A stretch of 64,000 bases of DNA from Bacteroidia bacterium (GCA_030426955.1 JAUHXS010000002.1:310001-374000); one strand, 5' to 3'; numbered from the stretch's first letter, positions 36,005-45,931 are shown. Notes: generated from the sequence alone by a model not told the origin. Made by a program: numbers and translations.

Positions 36005-38758
36005 ATGAAAAAGGTTTTGTTGAGGAGTAGCTTTATAAGCTTACTGGTTCTTTCTTTTGTATCATTTGATTTATTGGGACAGGCAGGGATATTGAGAAAA
36101 GCCGATCAATTTTATTACAATAAAGCATATAAACCCGCTATTGAGCTTTACTTGAAGGCTTTATATCGAAAAGATAATGAAGTTGCAATGTTAAAATTAG
36201 CAGATAGTTATCGCTTAACAAGTCAACCGGAGCAGTCGGCATTTTGGTATGAAAAGGCAGTGAATTCAGAATATGTTCACCCTATACATATGCTACATTA
36301 TGCTGAAATATTAATGATGATCCAAGATTATGAAAATGCCTCTAACTTTTTATTGAAGTACTTAAAGCTTGAACCCAAAGATCATAGAGCTGAAGAACTT
36401 TTGCAATCTTGTAAATATGCCAGTAAAGAAATGAACTTAACAGTTGATTACAGAGTCATTCCTATGACATTTAACTCTGACTTTACAGACTTAGGACCCT
36501 GTTTTTTTAAAGATCAATTACTTATTTCTTCAGCAAGATCAAATAAGTTTCACGTTAATAGAGAATTTCAATGGATGCAAGAGCCCTTCCTCGATGTATA
36601 TATTTTGGAAGATGATGGATCAGGTGTCTTAGGTCGATTAGAGTTATTTGATCACTTGAATAGTAAATACCACGATGCACAGGTAGCCTATTGTGAGAAA
36701 AGTCAGGAAATATTTGTAACAAGGAACAATTTGTCTTTTGGCAATTCTGGTACTAACGATAAAGGTTTTAAATTACTTAAAATATACTACACTAAAAGAG
36801 ATACTGTCAAGAATAAGTGGTCTAAGCTAAAAGAATGGAAGTATAATAGCTCTGAATATTCTACAGGACACCCTGCTATATCTCAAGATGGATTAAAACT
36901 TATTTTTACCAGTGATAAACCAGGAGGAGTAGGAGGTAGTGATTTGTATATTTCTGAGCGCCAAAGTATAGAGGACGAATGGCAGGAGCCTGTTAGTCTG
37001 ACAGGTAATGTGAACTCAGAAGGTAATGAGGGGTTCTCATATCTAGATAGCGAGGGCATCCTTTACTTTGCTTCTGATGGACATGAGGGATTTGGAGGAT
37101 TAGATGTTTACTCTGTTGATTTATCTATTATTGGGAGTCCACTAAATCATTTAAAGTACCCAATAAATACTTCATATGATGATTATGGATTTATTACGAA
37201 AGATAAAGGTCACACAGGCTACTTTGTAAGTAATCGATCTAAAGGGAATGATGATATTTTCAAATTTTATAAGACCAGCAGTTTGTTTAAAGAGAGTAAA
37301 GACTTAGTAACGGTATGCTATGATATTGAAAGCACTGATAAACCATGCTATTCATTTGAAAGCCCATTGTTAAGTGAATTTTGGCAAGGTTTTGATTTTG
37401 TTTTTGAGTGGGATTTTGGTTATGAGTTTAAAAAATATGGTCAGCAGGTACATCATTGTTACTCTGAAGCAGATAATAATCAAGTCGATTTAACATTAAA
37501 GTGGGGCGATACAGAAGAGATTGTATATGAGCATCAAAAAGATATTGATGATTATAGTTTCGTTAAAGGCTTAGATATACATATTCCTCAAAGAGTTCTC
37601 CTATCAGATACTGCTATAATGTGGCACTCTTTAGAAACAGATCTTGGTGATAAATATGACTTCTTTTGGAATATCGATAGTATGTGGCTACAAGGAGATA
37701 CTTTGCAATATCAGTTTACAGAGGAAGGTAACCATTCTATAAAAATAACGTCAGATTCTACAGAAACGGCTATTGATGGATTATGCCTTTTAGGGAATAC
37801 AAAAGCTTTTGATCCAACAGTTCATAAAACCATAGTTAATGGCTCTGTAAAATATCTTAATGTATTTGATTCCATATATTATCCTGTAGTTGATGCTGAT
37901 ATAAATATTGTTGCAACAGACAATTCAATATTTAAAGAGAATATTGTTTCAGACTCGATAGGGAAATTCAGCTTTGAGTTATTAAGGAATCAAGAAGTTG
38001 AATTATCAATCGCTAAAGATGGTTTTTCTGAAGATTTTATAAAAGTGAATTCTTTTGATGGAGCTGCAGAAAAAACAATAGAAGTATATCTTGAGAAATA
38101 TACACCACAAGTTCTAATTGTAGAGGTTTTAGATGCCGATAATGAGACATCATTAATAGACGCATCGATCAAGTTGACAGATGCAAAAAGGTATTTTATT
38201 GATGAATTTATTTCAAAAGAAAGCAGTTCTTCTTTTTCTATTTATAGAGAATCATCCTATCAATTGGTAGTTGCTAAGGATGGATATTTTAATAAAGCAA
38301 TAAAGGTTAGACAAGATGCTTTTGCCGATACAATTATTGAGAGAGTATCCCTTAAAATTATAGAAATAAATAAGCCTATCGTATTGGAAAACATATACTA
38401 TGATTTTGGGAAATGGGGTATTCGGGATGATGCGATTCCTGCATTAAAAGATTTACTCAAAATATTGAAAGATAACCCTAATATTGATATAGAGCTTTCT
38501 GCTCATACAGATAATACAGGAGCAATTTTATACAATGATTTTTTATCAGAGCAACGTGCTAGCTCGGTAAAAGATTATCTGGTAGAAAATGGTATAAATG
38601 AAACACGAATAATAGCAAGAGGCTATGGCGAACGTGAACCTATCGCACCTAATGAGTTGGAAAATGGGAAAGATAATCCTGAGGGGCGACAACTTAACCG
38701 AAGGACAGAGTTTAAGGTGATTAATGAGAATAAGAGTGTTTCTATGAAACTAAATTAG
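36005..38758 (+). CDS. OmpA-family protein with TPR, beta-propeller and carboxypeptidase-regulatory-like domains
   Basis: A 917-residue protein. After a signal peptide (1-26) come TPR helices (about 27-140), a WD40/PD40-like beta-propeller (about 155-430; GHPAISQDGLKLIFTSDKPG near 288), a central region with PKD-like and carboxypeptidase-regulatory-like folds (about 620-770), and a C-terminal OmpA peptidoglycan-binding domain (about 800-905; LSAHTDNTGAILYNDFLSEQ). The domain order resembles PorE of P. gingivalis, a T9SS component tethering the machine to peptidoglycan. Being in an sprF operon it is more likely a paralogue dedicated to this cargo than PorE itself. Confidence 0.88.
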   Translation: MKKVLLRSSFISLLVLSFVSFDLLGQAGILRKADQFYYNKAYKPAIELYLKALYRKDNEVAMLKLADSYRLTSQPEQSAFWYEKAVNSEYVHPIHMLHYAEILMMIQDYENASNFLLKYLKLEPKDHRAEELLQSCKYASKEMNLTVDYRVIPMTFNSDFTDLGPCFFKDQLLISSARSNKFHVNREFQWMQEPFLDVYILEDDGSGVLGRLELFDHLNSKYHDAQVAYCEKSQEIFVTRNNLSFGNSGTNDKGFKLLKIYYTKRDTVKNKWSKLKEWKYNSSEYSTGHPAISQDGLKLIFTSDKPGGVGGSDLYISERQSIEDEWQEPVSLTGNVNSEGNEGFSYLDSEGILYFASDGHEGFGGLDVYSVDLSIIGSPLNHLKYPINTSYDDYGFITKDKGHTGYFVSNRSKGNDDIFKFYKTSSLFKESKDLVTVCYDIESTDKPCYSFESPLLSEFWQGFDFVFEWDFGYEFKKYGQQVHHCYSEADNNQVDLTLKWGDTEEIVYEHQKDIDDYSFVKGLDIHIPQRVLLSDTAIMWHSLETDLGDKYDFFWNIDSMWLQGDTLQYQFTEEGNHSIKITSDSTETAIDGLCLLGNTKAFDPTVHKTIVNGSVKYLNVFDSIYYPVVDADINIVATDNSIFKENIVSDSIGKFSFELLRNQEVELSIAKDGFSEDFIKVNSFDGAAEKTIEVYLEKYTPQVLIVEVLDADNETSLIDASIKLTDAKRYFIDEFISKESSSSFSIYRESSYQLVVAKDGYFNKAIKVRQDAFADTIIERVSLKIIEINKPIVLENIYYDFGKWGIRDDAIPALKDLLKILKDNPNIDIELSAHTDNTGAILYNDFLSEQRASSVKDYLVENGINETRIIARGYGEREPIAPNELENGKDNPEGRQLNRRTEFKVINENKSVSMKLN

Positions 38759-38842
38759 TTGAACTTTAGAAATCAAATAAGCTGAAATAAAATAGTTTCA
38801 ATGTAAGTTTTCGAGCGATATATTTAGCCAAATAATTATTCC

Positions 38843-40213
38843 ATGATGAGGCTAATGTTATTTGTTTTCCTTATATATATATTATCTACTCCCTTTTCTT
38901 TTTCCTTAAATGATGATGTTGAGCCGATAATACCCAACGATAAAGAGTTTGATCTACAGTGGGGAATATATAATTCAGCTAACCCCGAGATTGGATCAAA
39001 TGCAAAATTAGGAGCAGATGCTCAAATAGCTAAAGCATGGAATATAACACAAGGAAGCTCAACAGTTGTTGTAGCTATATTAGACTCTGGTGTTAAGCTA
39101 GATCATCCTGAATTGGAAGGTCGAATCTGGCAAAATGATACAGAGATTCCTAATGATGGAATTGATAATGATTTTAATGGATTAATTGATGATTATCAGG
39201 GTTGGGACTTTGTGAATGGGGATAACGATCCTACAGATGATAGAGGACATGGGACAAGAGTGACGGGAATTATTGGAGCTAATGCCAATAATGATTTAGG
39301 TTTTGCAGGTGTTGACTGGAATTGTAAGCTCATGATTCTTAAAGTGACGGATATTAATGGCGCAACTACTCCAGACTTAATTGCTGAAGCTATAGATTAT
39401 GCTGTTGAAAATGGCGCTCATGTTATTAATATGTCATTAGCTGGAACCTCAATAGTTTCTAGTAAGTTAGAAACCTCTGTTGCAAATGCGCATGTTCAGG
39501 GAGTGGTAATGGTTGCAGGAGCTGGAAATTCAGGACTTGAGGAAGTTACATATCCTGCGGGTTATGATGAAGTAATAGCCGTTGCAGCCACAAATCCTCA
39601 AGATAAATTATATACAGCTAATACATATGGGGATTTTATTGATGTTGTCGCACCAGGAGTAAAAATATATGTATTAGATCATGAGAAAGACAATCGTTTT
39701 AATAATGTATTGAATGGTACCTCATATGCTGCTCCATATGTCTCGGGTGTCGTTTCACTGATGTTATCCATTCAACCGTGGTTGTCTCCCAGTGAAGTGA
39801 TGGATATTATTAGAAATACAGCAGATGACGAAGTTGGCACAGCTCAAAAAGATCCTCCTGGAAAAGACAAAAACTATGGGTATGGAAGACTAAATGCATA
39901 TGAAGCTTTAAAACAGGTGAATACATTCATGTTCGGGGAGATTTCACGAATAGAAGATAGAGTAAATATTTACCCTAATATATTGGAAACTGATAATTTG
40001 AATGTAGAAATTAAACTTGATGATACTTTTCAGGGACGGAACGTTCAAATCTATGTTCAAGCCATTGATGGCAGAATTTTTAGTTATAGAGAACTCTACA
40101 TAAAAGGAGAATCACTTTATCATGATTTAACAGGTTTGCATGAGGGTTTTTATCAATTTGTACTTTCATTTGACAATAAAGTCATTATGAAGCCAATTGT
40201 AGTGACAAATTAG
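38843..40213 (+). CDS. Secreted S8 (subtilisin-family) serine protease, probable T9SS type A cargo
   Basis: A 456-residue protease with a signal peptide (about 1-21). The catalytic triad is intact: Asp81 in VVAILDSGVKLDHPEL, His136 in DDRGHGTRVTG and Ser near 297 in LNGTSYAAPYVSGV. The last 85 residues (VNIYPNILETDNLNVEI through EGFYQFVLSFDNKVIMKPIVV) resemble a somewhat degenerate type A (Por_Secre_tail) sorting domain. It lies 84 bp after the OmpA-family gene and may be transcribed with the surface cluster. Its stop codon directly abuts that of the opposite-strand gene. Confidence 0.9.
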   Translation: MMRLMLFVFLIYILSTPFSFSLNDDVEPIIPNDKEFDLQWGIYNSANPEIGSNAKLGADAQIAKAWNITQGSSTVVVAILDSGVKLDHPELEGRIWQNDTEIPNDGIDNDFNGLIDDYQGWDFVNGDNDPTDDRGHGTRVTGIIGANANNDLGFAGVDWNCKLMILKVTDINGATTPDLIAEAIDYAVENGAHVINMSLAGTSIVSSKLETSVANAHVQGVVMVAGAGNSGLEEVTYPAGYDEVIAVAATNPQDKLYTANTYGDFIDVVAPGVKIYVLDHEKDNRFNNVLNGTSYAAPYVSGVVSLMLSIQPWLSPSEVMDIIRNTADDEVGTAQKDPPGKDKNYGYGRLNAYEALKQVNTFMFGEISRIEDRVNIYPNILETDNLNVEIKLDDTFQGRNVQIYVQAIDGRIFSYRELYIKGESLYHDLTGLHEGFYQFVLSFDNKVIMKPIVVTN

Positions 40214-40834
40214 CTAATATTTGTCTGGGCAAACTTGAACATTGGGCTTTAATATTTTAGGGTTATAATCTTTTGTTCTAAGGTGCTTTTTCTTTTTATT
40301 CCATCGAATTGGAATTTCTCTGTAGTGACCCAGCATCGCATTTGATAACTCTATGTCTTCATCTCCCCATCTAATGTGGTTGCTTATTCGGCGTTCTTCA
40401 TAAAACGTATGCGTATCATTTAGGTTTACTCTCAGTCCAAAGCCCCAAAAGTGTCCATTTAAAGTGGTGTATTTGTTATCATTGCTGTAATTATATTGCC
40501 GATGTCTATTAAATCCTAAATTCATAAATATCTTTAAAACCTTAATGTCAATAAAAACTACTTCTGTATTTAAATTAAGGACAGATCCTCTGGTAACCGT
40601 ATTTCTATTTAGAGCCTGAAAAATCTTAGCGTAGTTAGCGTTGATCATTATTCTTTTGTGTAACGGAATACTAACCAGCAATGATGGTAAATACATATTA
40701 GTCGTGCCTGATGTAAACAATATGCCTAATCCAACACCCGGGTTTATTGATCGTTCATCATCTTTTTGCTGGGCAGGTAAACTACTAATGATAAAAGATA
40801 TTAATGTAAATAGGATGAAAAATCGCTTTCTCAT
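40214..40834 (-). CDS. Hypothetical outer-membrane protein
   Basis: Using the ATG at 40834 gives a 206-residue protein with a clear signal peptide (MRKRFFILFTLISFIISSLPAQ); the longer frame from 40864 would put ten residues ahead of it. The mature part alternates polar and aromatic residues as in a small beta-barrel (GVGLGILFTSGTTNMYLPS, FWGFGLRVNLNDTHTFYEE) and ends with a basic tail (KKKKH) and a late cysteine. I do not recognise the family. Barrel structure and outer-membrane placement are inferred from the pattern only. Confidence 0.6.
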   Translation of the reverse strand: MRKRFFILFTLISFIISSLPAQQKDDERSINPGVGLGILFTSGTTNMYLPSLLVSIPLHKRIMINANYAKIFQALNRNTVTRGSVLNLNTEVVFIDIKVLKIFMNLGFNRHRQYNYSNDNKYTTLNGHFWGFGLRVNLNDTHTFYEERRISNHIRWGDEDIELSNAMLGHYREIPIRWNKKKKHLRTKDYNPKILKPNVQVCPDKY

Positions 40835-40899
40835 GTATTCAATATCCGAAAAAATATCATTCAAGTCAAATACATAATGTATTAATTGTGATTCAAAAT

Positions 40900-42282
40900 C
40901 TAACCCTTACTTACAATCAATGTACTGTTTCTTGCACCTGTTACTAAGACAGATGCTTCTTTTTCTATATACTCGCCATCGGTTACTGCGTCATAAAACT
41001 GATCATCCACTTTTACCATTCCAGATGTTCTCAAGTCATTTATCGCGATGCCACTTTTGCCCACTAAATGATTCATATTTTCTTTTTCTTGGCTTGTGTT
41101 GGATAGCGTTTCTACCAGAGCAATTCTTTTAAATAATAAATTACTTAGAGAGCGTTGGTTGATGATAAGTGGGAATACAAATAGTGCAATAATGCTAATG
41201 GAAAGCCTCACTAATGCGCTAGTTACATTGCTCGGAATAGTAAATGTAAAATCGAAGTAATGATTGCCAATCATGCTTAACATTAGTCCCCCAAAAACCA
41301 AAATGAGTCCGCTAATCCCTGCTATGCCAAATCCTGGGATGACAAACAACTCAACAATAATAAGACCAACTCCAAGTATAAAGACTAATATTTCCCAATT
41401 AGCTGCAAGTCCTTCTAAATAAAGAGGAGCAAAATATAAAATAGCAGCTATAGCCGATGCAATTATTGGAAAGCCGACTCCAGGGGATTGTAATTCAAAA
41501 TAAATACCACCAATGATAATCAATAATAAAATACCATTTAAAGCAGGATTTAATAATAATTGAATCAATCGATCAATACTACTTGGTGTATACTCAGCAA
41601 TATTATAATTAGTAATGCCTGCGTGAGATAAAGCCTCATCAACACTGGTCACTTCTGCGTCACAGAAATTATTTTTTATTGCTTCACTTGTTGTGAAGGT
41701 CAATACCTTGCCTGAGTCTATTATCCCCGTTATTTTAACCCTGTCATCAACCATTGCCTCGGCAATTTTAGGATCTCTGTTTTTAGCTTCGGCAGTCGCT
41801 CTCATGATACCCCGCATATAAGACTGGTATTTGTCAGGCATTTGCTCTCCAGTCTGATTGACGACCGTTGCTGCACCAATTGTCGCACTCGGATGCATAT
41901 AAATACTATCACAAGCAATAGAAATTAATGCTCCGGCAGAAGCTGCATTGTTATTAATAAAAACAAATGTTGGAATAGTGCTTTTCAAAAATTTCGTTCG
42001 GATAGAATCAGCAATATCCAGTTGTCCCCCATAAGTATTTAAAATCAATAAGATATAATCAGCTTTTTTTTCGTTAGCCTCTTTAAAAGCTTTTTGGACG
42101 GTTCTCCACGCAGCAGGCATTATTTCCTGATCAATACTGAACTGGTAAACAATAGTCTTCTCTTGAGTTTCGTTTGCATTAGCAGGTATGAGTAATACTG
42201 ATACTAATACGAATAAATAATAAACTAGAATGTTTTTTCCTTTTTGCACGATAAAGCGATAGAAACTATTTAATTTTACCAA
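40900..42282 (-). CDS. NfeD-family membrane serine protease (ClpP-class)
   Basis: A 460-residue protein with a signal/anchor segment (about 18-37), a ClpP/SppA-like protease domain (nucleophile Ser in FINNNAASAGALISIA near 110; probable general-base Lys in DKYQSYMRG near 150), four to five membrane helices (about 240-390) and a C-terminal OB-fold NfeD domain (about 400-460). This is the long NfeD1b type, usually paired with a stomatin/flotillin gene, which is not adjacent here. The ATG at 42282 is 18 bp from the divergent gene; a GTG at residue 12 is a possible alternative start. Confidence 0.88.
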   Translation of the reverse strand: MVKLNSFYRFIVQKGKNILVYYLFVLVSVLLIPANANETQEKTIVYQFSIDQEIMPAAWRTVQKAFKEANEKKADYILLILNTYGGQLDIADSIRTKFLKSTIPTFVFINNNAASAGALISIACDSIYMHPSATIGAATVVNQTGEQMPDKYQSYMRGIMRATAEAKNRDPKIAEAMVDDRVKITGIIDSGKVLTFTTSEAIKNNFCDAEVTSVDEALSHAGITNYNIAEYTPSSIDRLIQLLLNPALNGILLLIIIGGIYFELQSPGVGFPIIASAIAAILYFAPLYLEGLAANWEILVFILGVGLIIVELFVIPGFGIAGISGLILVFGGLMLSMIGNHYFDFTFTIPSNVTSALVRLSISIIALFVFPLIINQRSLSNLLFKRIALVETLSNTSQEKENMNHLVGKSGIAINDLRTSGMVKVDDQFYDAVTDGEYIEKEASVLVTGARNSTLIVSKG

Positions 42283-42300
42283 TATACGTAAATATACATT

Positions 42301-43239
42301 TTGCTAAAGAAGTTTTCTCTCCTTTTACTATTAGGAATCTTAATCAGTAGCTTATCAATAGCTCAAGATTCACTTTGTACTGTGCCTATAGGTGAAAAGG
42401 TCTATATACTGCATCATGTGAGTCCAAAGCAAACTTTATATAGTCTTTCAAAAAGGTATAATTTGACTATTGATCAGTTAATCAGTTCAAACCCATCAGC
42501 GAAAGACAGTATTATTTTGCCGGGAGAAATTCTTAAGATCCCTACTCGGTTCAAGGTATCAGCAAGTGAGCAGCCAATATTAAATTACAGACTAGTGAGA
42601 ATAGATACATTGGTACACGTTGTAACTGCGGGAGAAACTTTGTATCGAATAAAGCAGCATTATAAATTGAGTAGCTTGGATAGTATTGTCGCTTGGAATA
42701 AAGAAAAGATAGACACTATCAGACCAGGACAAGAACTGATTGTCGGGTGGATAATGGATACGATTAAAGTAGACGAAGCTTTAATATATAAAAAAGTAGG
42801 TAGCGAAAAAGAGACCAATACAGAAGATAAAAAAGAAGCACCGACAGATACCATTGCTGAAGAACCCAAGCAAACAGTAAGTGATTCGCTACATAAAATC
42901 ATGCTGAGCATCAAACCGTATAAGGAAACCTATTTAGCCAATGATACGATTGAGGGAATGATATTTCAGCGTCAAAAAGGGATATCTACTTGGTTGGAAA
43001 GCAGTGTAAATACTCCAAAGGGCTACTATGCATTGCATGAATCTATCGATAAGGGTACCATCTTAAAAGTAAGAAACCTCATGAATGATGAAGAGGTCTA
43101 TGTGAAGGTAATTGGTAAGCTCCCTGATAGTGAAGAAAATAAGAAGGTTTTAATGAAGTTATCAAATGATGCGGCTAATTATTTAGGCGTCTTAGACAAG
43201 CGGTTCATAGCTGAGATCAATTATTACGTTAAAAAATAG
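42301..43239 (+). CDS. LysM-domain protein with RlpA-like C-terminal domain
   Basis: A 312-residue secreted protein. A signal peptide (MLKKFSLLLLLGILISSLSI) supports a TTG start at 42301; no in-frame ATG precedes the mature domain. Two LysM peptidoglycan-binding motifs follow (about 38-82, HHVSPKQTLYSLSKRYNLT, and 104-147, HVVTAGETLYRIKQHYKLS), then a Thr/Glu-rich linker and a C-terminal double-psi beta-barrel-like domain (GISTWLESSVNTPKGYYALH to ALLKL-type strands, about 225-310) as in RlpA. It probably acts on or binds the cell wall in the periplasm. It lies 2 bp ahead of the CBS-type gene. Confidence 0.82.
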   Translation: MLKKFSLLLLLGILISSLSIAQDSLCTVPIGEKVYILHHVSPKQTLYSLSKRYNLTIDQLISSNPSAKDSIILPGEILKIPTRFKVSASEQPILNYRLVRIDTLVHVVTAGETLYRIKQHYKLSSLDSIVAWNKEKIDTIRPGQELIVGWIMDTIKVDEALIYKKVGSEKETNTEDKKEAPTDTIAEEPKQTVSDSLHKIMLSIKPYKETYLANDTIEGMIFQRQKGISTWLESSVNTPKGYYALHESIDKGTILKVRNLMNDEEVYVKVIGKLPDSEENKKVLMKLSNDAANYLGVLDKRFIAEINYYVKK

Positions 43240-43241
43240 GT

Positions 43242-44606
43242 ATGTATTACAATAACATTCTGGAAACAATAGGTAACACACCATTAGTTAAATTAAATAA
43301 AATTGTAGAAGGCATAGACGCCACTATATTGGCTAAGGTAGAGTATTTCAATCCGGGACATTCCGTGAAAGACCGAATGGCTTTAAAGATGGTGGAAGAT
43401 GCAGAAAAAGAGGGTAAGTTAAAACCGGGTGGAACTATCATTGAGGGAACTTCTGGTAATACCGGAATGGGACTGGCATTAGCTGCAATTGCCAAAGGTT
43501 ACAAATGTATATTTACAACCAATGATAAGCAGTCTAAAGAAAAGGTAGACATTCTGAAAGCGATGGGAGCAGAGGTCATTGTCTGTCCAACTGCTGTGGC
43601 AGCTGATGATCCTAGATCATATTACTCTGTGGCAAGTAAGCTTAATAAAGAGATACCTAATTCGTTTTATCCTAATCAATATGATAACCTTTCCAACAGG
43701 CAGGCACATTATGAGACTACAGGACCTGAGATTTGGGAACAGACGGAAGGTAAAATAACACATTTTGTTGTTGGAGTGGGTACAGGAGGAACTATTTCAG
43801 GAATTGCTAAATACCTAAAAGAAAAGAATCCTGATATCAAAATTTGGGGAATTGATACCTATGGCTCTGTATTTAAAAAATATCATGAAACAGGTGAATT
43901 CGATGAAAAAGAGATCTACTCATACATTACTGAAGGAATTGGTGAAGATATTCTTCCTAAGAATGTAGATTTCAGCCTGATCGATCATTTTGAAAAAGTT
44001 ACGGATAAAGATGGCGCCGTCTATACTAGGAGATTAGCAAAAGAAGAGGGATTGTTTTTGGGGTACTCTAGTGGATCAGCGATTGCAGGGCTTTTACAAA
44101 TGAAAGGTGAATTAAAACCTGATGATGTCGTGGTAGTATTGTTTCACGATCACGGAAGCCGTTATGTCGGAAAGATTTACAATGATGAATGGATGATGGA
44201 GAGAGGTTTTCTGGAAAATAAGAGGCTAGATAAAAAAGTAGCCATTGATTTAGTTGAGCCGCATCGACATTTGAAACTAGTTACTTTAAATAAAGGCGAT
44301 AAGGTCTCTGTCGCTATTGATAAAATGAAGGAATATGGCATCTCTCAAATTCCTGTCAAGGAGAATGGAAGCTATGTAGGTGCAATTAATGAAAACGTTT
44401 TATACAGCAAATTGCTTAGTGACGGAGATTTAAAAGATAAAAGTATAGAGCATATAATGGAAGAACCTTTTCCGCAAGTCAATGCTAACCAGTCAATTGA
44501 TGAGGTATCAAAAATGTTGACACAGAAAAATAGTGCGGTATTAGTGCAGGATGAAGGTGGACAAGATCATATCATTACCATTCAGGATGTAATGAATGCT
44601 ATTTAG
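43242..44606 (+). CDS. Cystathionine beta-synthase-type PLP enzyme with CBS domains
   Basis: A 454-residue enzyme. The PLP-dependent domain (1-320) shows the cofactor lysine Lys43 in NPGHSVKDRMA, the substrate loop EGTSGNTGMGLA near 68 and the phosphate loop GVGTGGTISG near 178. Two CBS domains follow (about 335-454). This is the architecture of cystathionine beta-synthase, which joins serine (or O-acetylserine) with homocysteine; a cysteine synthase activity is also possible. Its stop codon overlaps that of the convergent kdsC-like gene by 4 bp. Confidence 0.92.
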   Translation: MYYNNILETIGNTPLVKLNKIVEGIDATILAKVEYFNPGHSVKDRMALKMVEDAEKEGKLKPGGTIIEGTSGNTGMGLALAAIAKGYKCIFTTNDKQSKEKVDILKAMGAEVIVCPTAVAADDPRSYYSVASKLNKEIPNSFYPNQYDNLSNRQAHYETTGPEIWEQTEGKITHFVVGVGTGGTISGIAKYLKEKNPDIKIWGIDTYGSVFKKYHETGEFDEKEIYSYITEGIGEDILPKNVDFSLIDHFEKVTDKDGAVYTRRLAKEEGLFLGYSSGSAIAGLLQMKGELKPDDVVVVLFHDHGSRYVGKIYNDEWMMERGFLENKRLDKKVAIDLVEPHRHLKLVTLNKGDKVSVAIDKMKEYGISQIPVKENGSYVGAINENVLYSKLLSDGDLKDKSIEHIMEEPFPQVNANQSIDEVSKMLTQKNSAVLVQDEGGQDHIITIQDVMNAI

Positions 44607-45100
44607 TTCCAGTTTCCTTGCACTTTTAAGACCTGCTCTATAATATCTCGAACGCAACCCTCTCCACCTCTAAAAGGAGAAATGTATTTTGAGATTTCTT
44701 TAAGTTCATGAATGGCATCTGCAGGTGCTACAGGTAAGCCTACCGCTTTCATACATTCATAATCTGGCCAGTCATCACCCATGTATAAGCAGTTTTCTAG
44801 ATTTAAAGACTCTGAAATAACTAAATCTTCTAGTCTGTCGAGTTTGTTTTGGACACCTAGGTAGACTAAATCTATTTTCAGCAGATTAAGTCTTTTCTTA
44901 ACATCTTCTGAGCTACCTCCCGTTATCACAATAACTTTATAGCCCTTGTCAACTGCTTTTCTTAGCGCATACCCATCTCTAGTAGACATTTTTCTACTCA
45001 TGGTGCCATTAACAAGGTAAATGTTTCCATCGGTCATTACACCATCCACGTCAAAAATGAAGGTGTCAATATCATGGAGCTTTGTTAAATATTCAGACAT
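44603..45100 (-). CDS. kdsC: KdsC-like HAD phosphatase (KDO-8-phosphate phosphatase)
   Basis: A 165-residue HAD protein without cap domain. The nucleophile motif FIFDVDGVMTDG (Asp17, Asp19) and the acidic loop YMGDDWPDYECM near 112 match KdsC, which removes phosphate from 3-deoxy-D-manno-octulosonate 8-phosphate on the path to lipopolysaccharide. Related sialic-acid phosphatases look similar, so the substrate is probable rather than certain. It overlaps the DUF2520 gene by 8 bp and is co-transcribed with it in all likelihood. Confidence 0.88.
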   Translation of the reverse strand: MSEYLTKLHDIDTFIFDVDGVMTDGNIYLVNGTMSRKMSTRDGYALRKAVDKGYKVIVITGGSSEDVKKRLNLLKIDLVYLGVQNKLDRLEDLVISESLNLENCLYMGDDWPDYECMKAVGLPVAPADAIHELKEISKYISPFRGGEGCVRDIIEQVLKVQGNWN

Positions 45101-45869
45101 ATTCTTTTTGAATTTGTTGTGTTAAATATTGATAAATATCTACCAATCCAGGATGATTTGATTTTAGGTAATCTATATGCGTTGCAATAGTTTGGATATC
45201 TCCTCTTTTTGCTGGTCCTGTTTGTACTTGATTAGGACTATTGGTTTGTAATCTTGAAAATGTTTCCTGAATCAAAGGTAATAAGAGTTTAAAATCCTTA
45301 CCTGATAATTCTTCTGCTTTGGAGCATAAGTAGTTGGTAAAGTTATTAGCAAATACAGCAGCTGTATGTAATGAGAGTCTTTTTGAATCATTTGCTTGTT
45401 GAACATTCGCACTAATACCCTTGCCTAGCTTTTCTAGCGCTTGAACAGTAGCATCGGAATTACCATCTATTAATATGGGTATGTTCTTGAAGTCAACAGG
45501 TTGATTTTTATTGAATGTTTGTAATGGATAGAAACTGCCAAAATTAGTCGATACCTTTGCTAAACAACCGATTGTTTTTGCTCCTGAGGTATGCACCACG
45601 ATCTTGTCAATTAACTTAAGTTTATTAGCAATGTCTTCGATTACATCATCATTGACTGCAATAATGTAGAGATCGGAATGATTATTTAAGTCATCTAATT
45701 GGTCAATTGGACTTGCTGAAATCTTATTGGCAAGATCTTTGGCATTCTTTAAAGAGCGACTATAAACTTGGTTGATTTTTATCCCTGATTGATGAAATAC
45801 TTGTGCCAAATGTGAGGCTGAATTCCCAGAGCCTATGAACGAAATAGATTTTACAGATAGGATTGCCAT
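45093..45869 (-). CDS. DUF2520 Rossmann-fold protein
   Basis: A 258-residue protein with an N-terminal NAD(P)-binding fold (ISFIGSGNSASHLAQVFHQSG, split around residues 9-29) and a helical C-terminal DUF2520 domain (LSLHTAAVFANNFTNYLCS near 165). It resembles the ProC/6-phosphogluconate dehydrogenase type in layout, and its reaction is unknown. It is commonly the neighbour of kdsC and maf genes in Bacteroidota. It overlaps kdsC by 8 bp and starts 71 bp from the divergent ABC-F gene. Confidence 0.88.
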   Translation of the reverse strand: MAILSVKSISFIGSGNSASHLAQVFHQSGIKINQVYSRSLKNAKDLANKISASPIDQLDDLNNHSDLYIIAVNDDVIEDIANKLKLIDKIVVHTSGAKTIGCLAKVSTNFGSFYPLQTFNKNQPVDFKNIPILIDGNSDATVQALEKLGKGISANVQQANDSKRLSLHTAAVFANNFTNYLCSKAEELSGKDFKLLLPLIQETFSRLQTNSPNQVQTGPAKRGDIQTIATHIDYLKSNHPGLVDIYQYLTQQIQKEYV

Positions 45870-45900
45870 TTAATTAAAGATATTATAAAGTGGCAAAACT

Positions 45901-45931
45901 TTGTATGCTTTCATCTTAAAATCTATTTTTG
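45901..45931 (+). promoter_or_regulatory. Bacteroidota-type promoter for the ABC-F gene
   Basis: TTG at 45901-45903 and TATTTTTG at 45924-45931 are spaced by 20 nt, an exact match to the phylum consensus. The -7 box ends only 8 nt ahead of the ATG at 45940, so the transcript would have a leader of only a few nucleotides. Confidence 0.6.

Noticed and set aside
40214-40230. Terminator between the S8 protease and the opposite-strand gene
   Set aside because: Stop codons abut directly and no hairpin is present; TTAGCTAA is too short to terminate.
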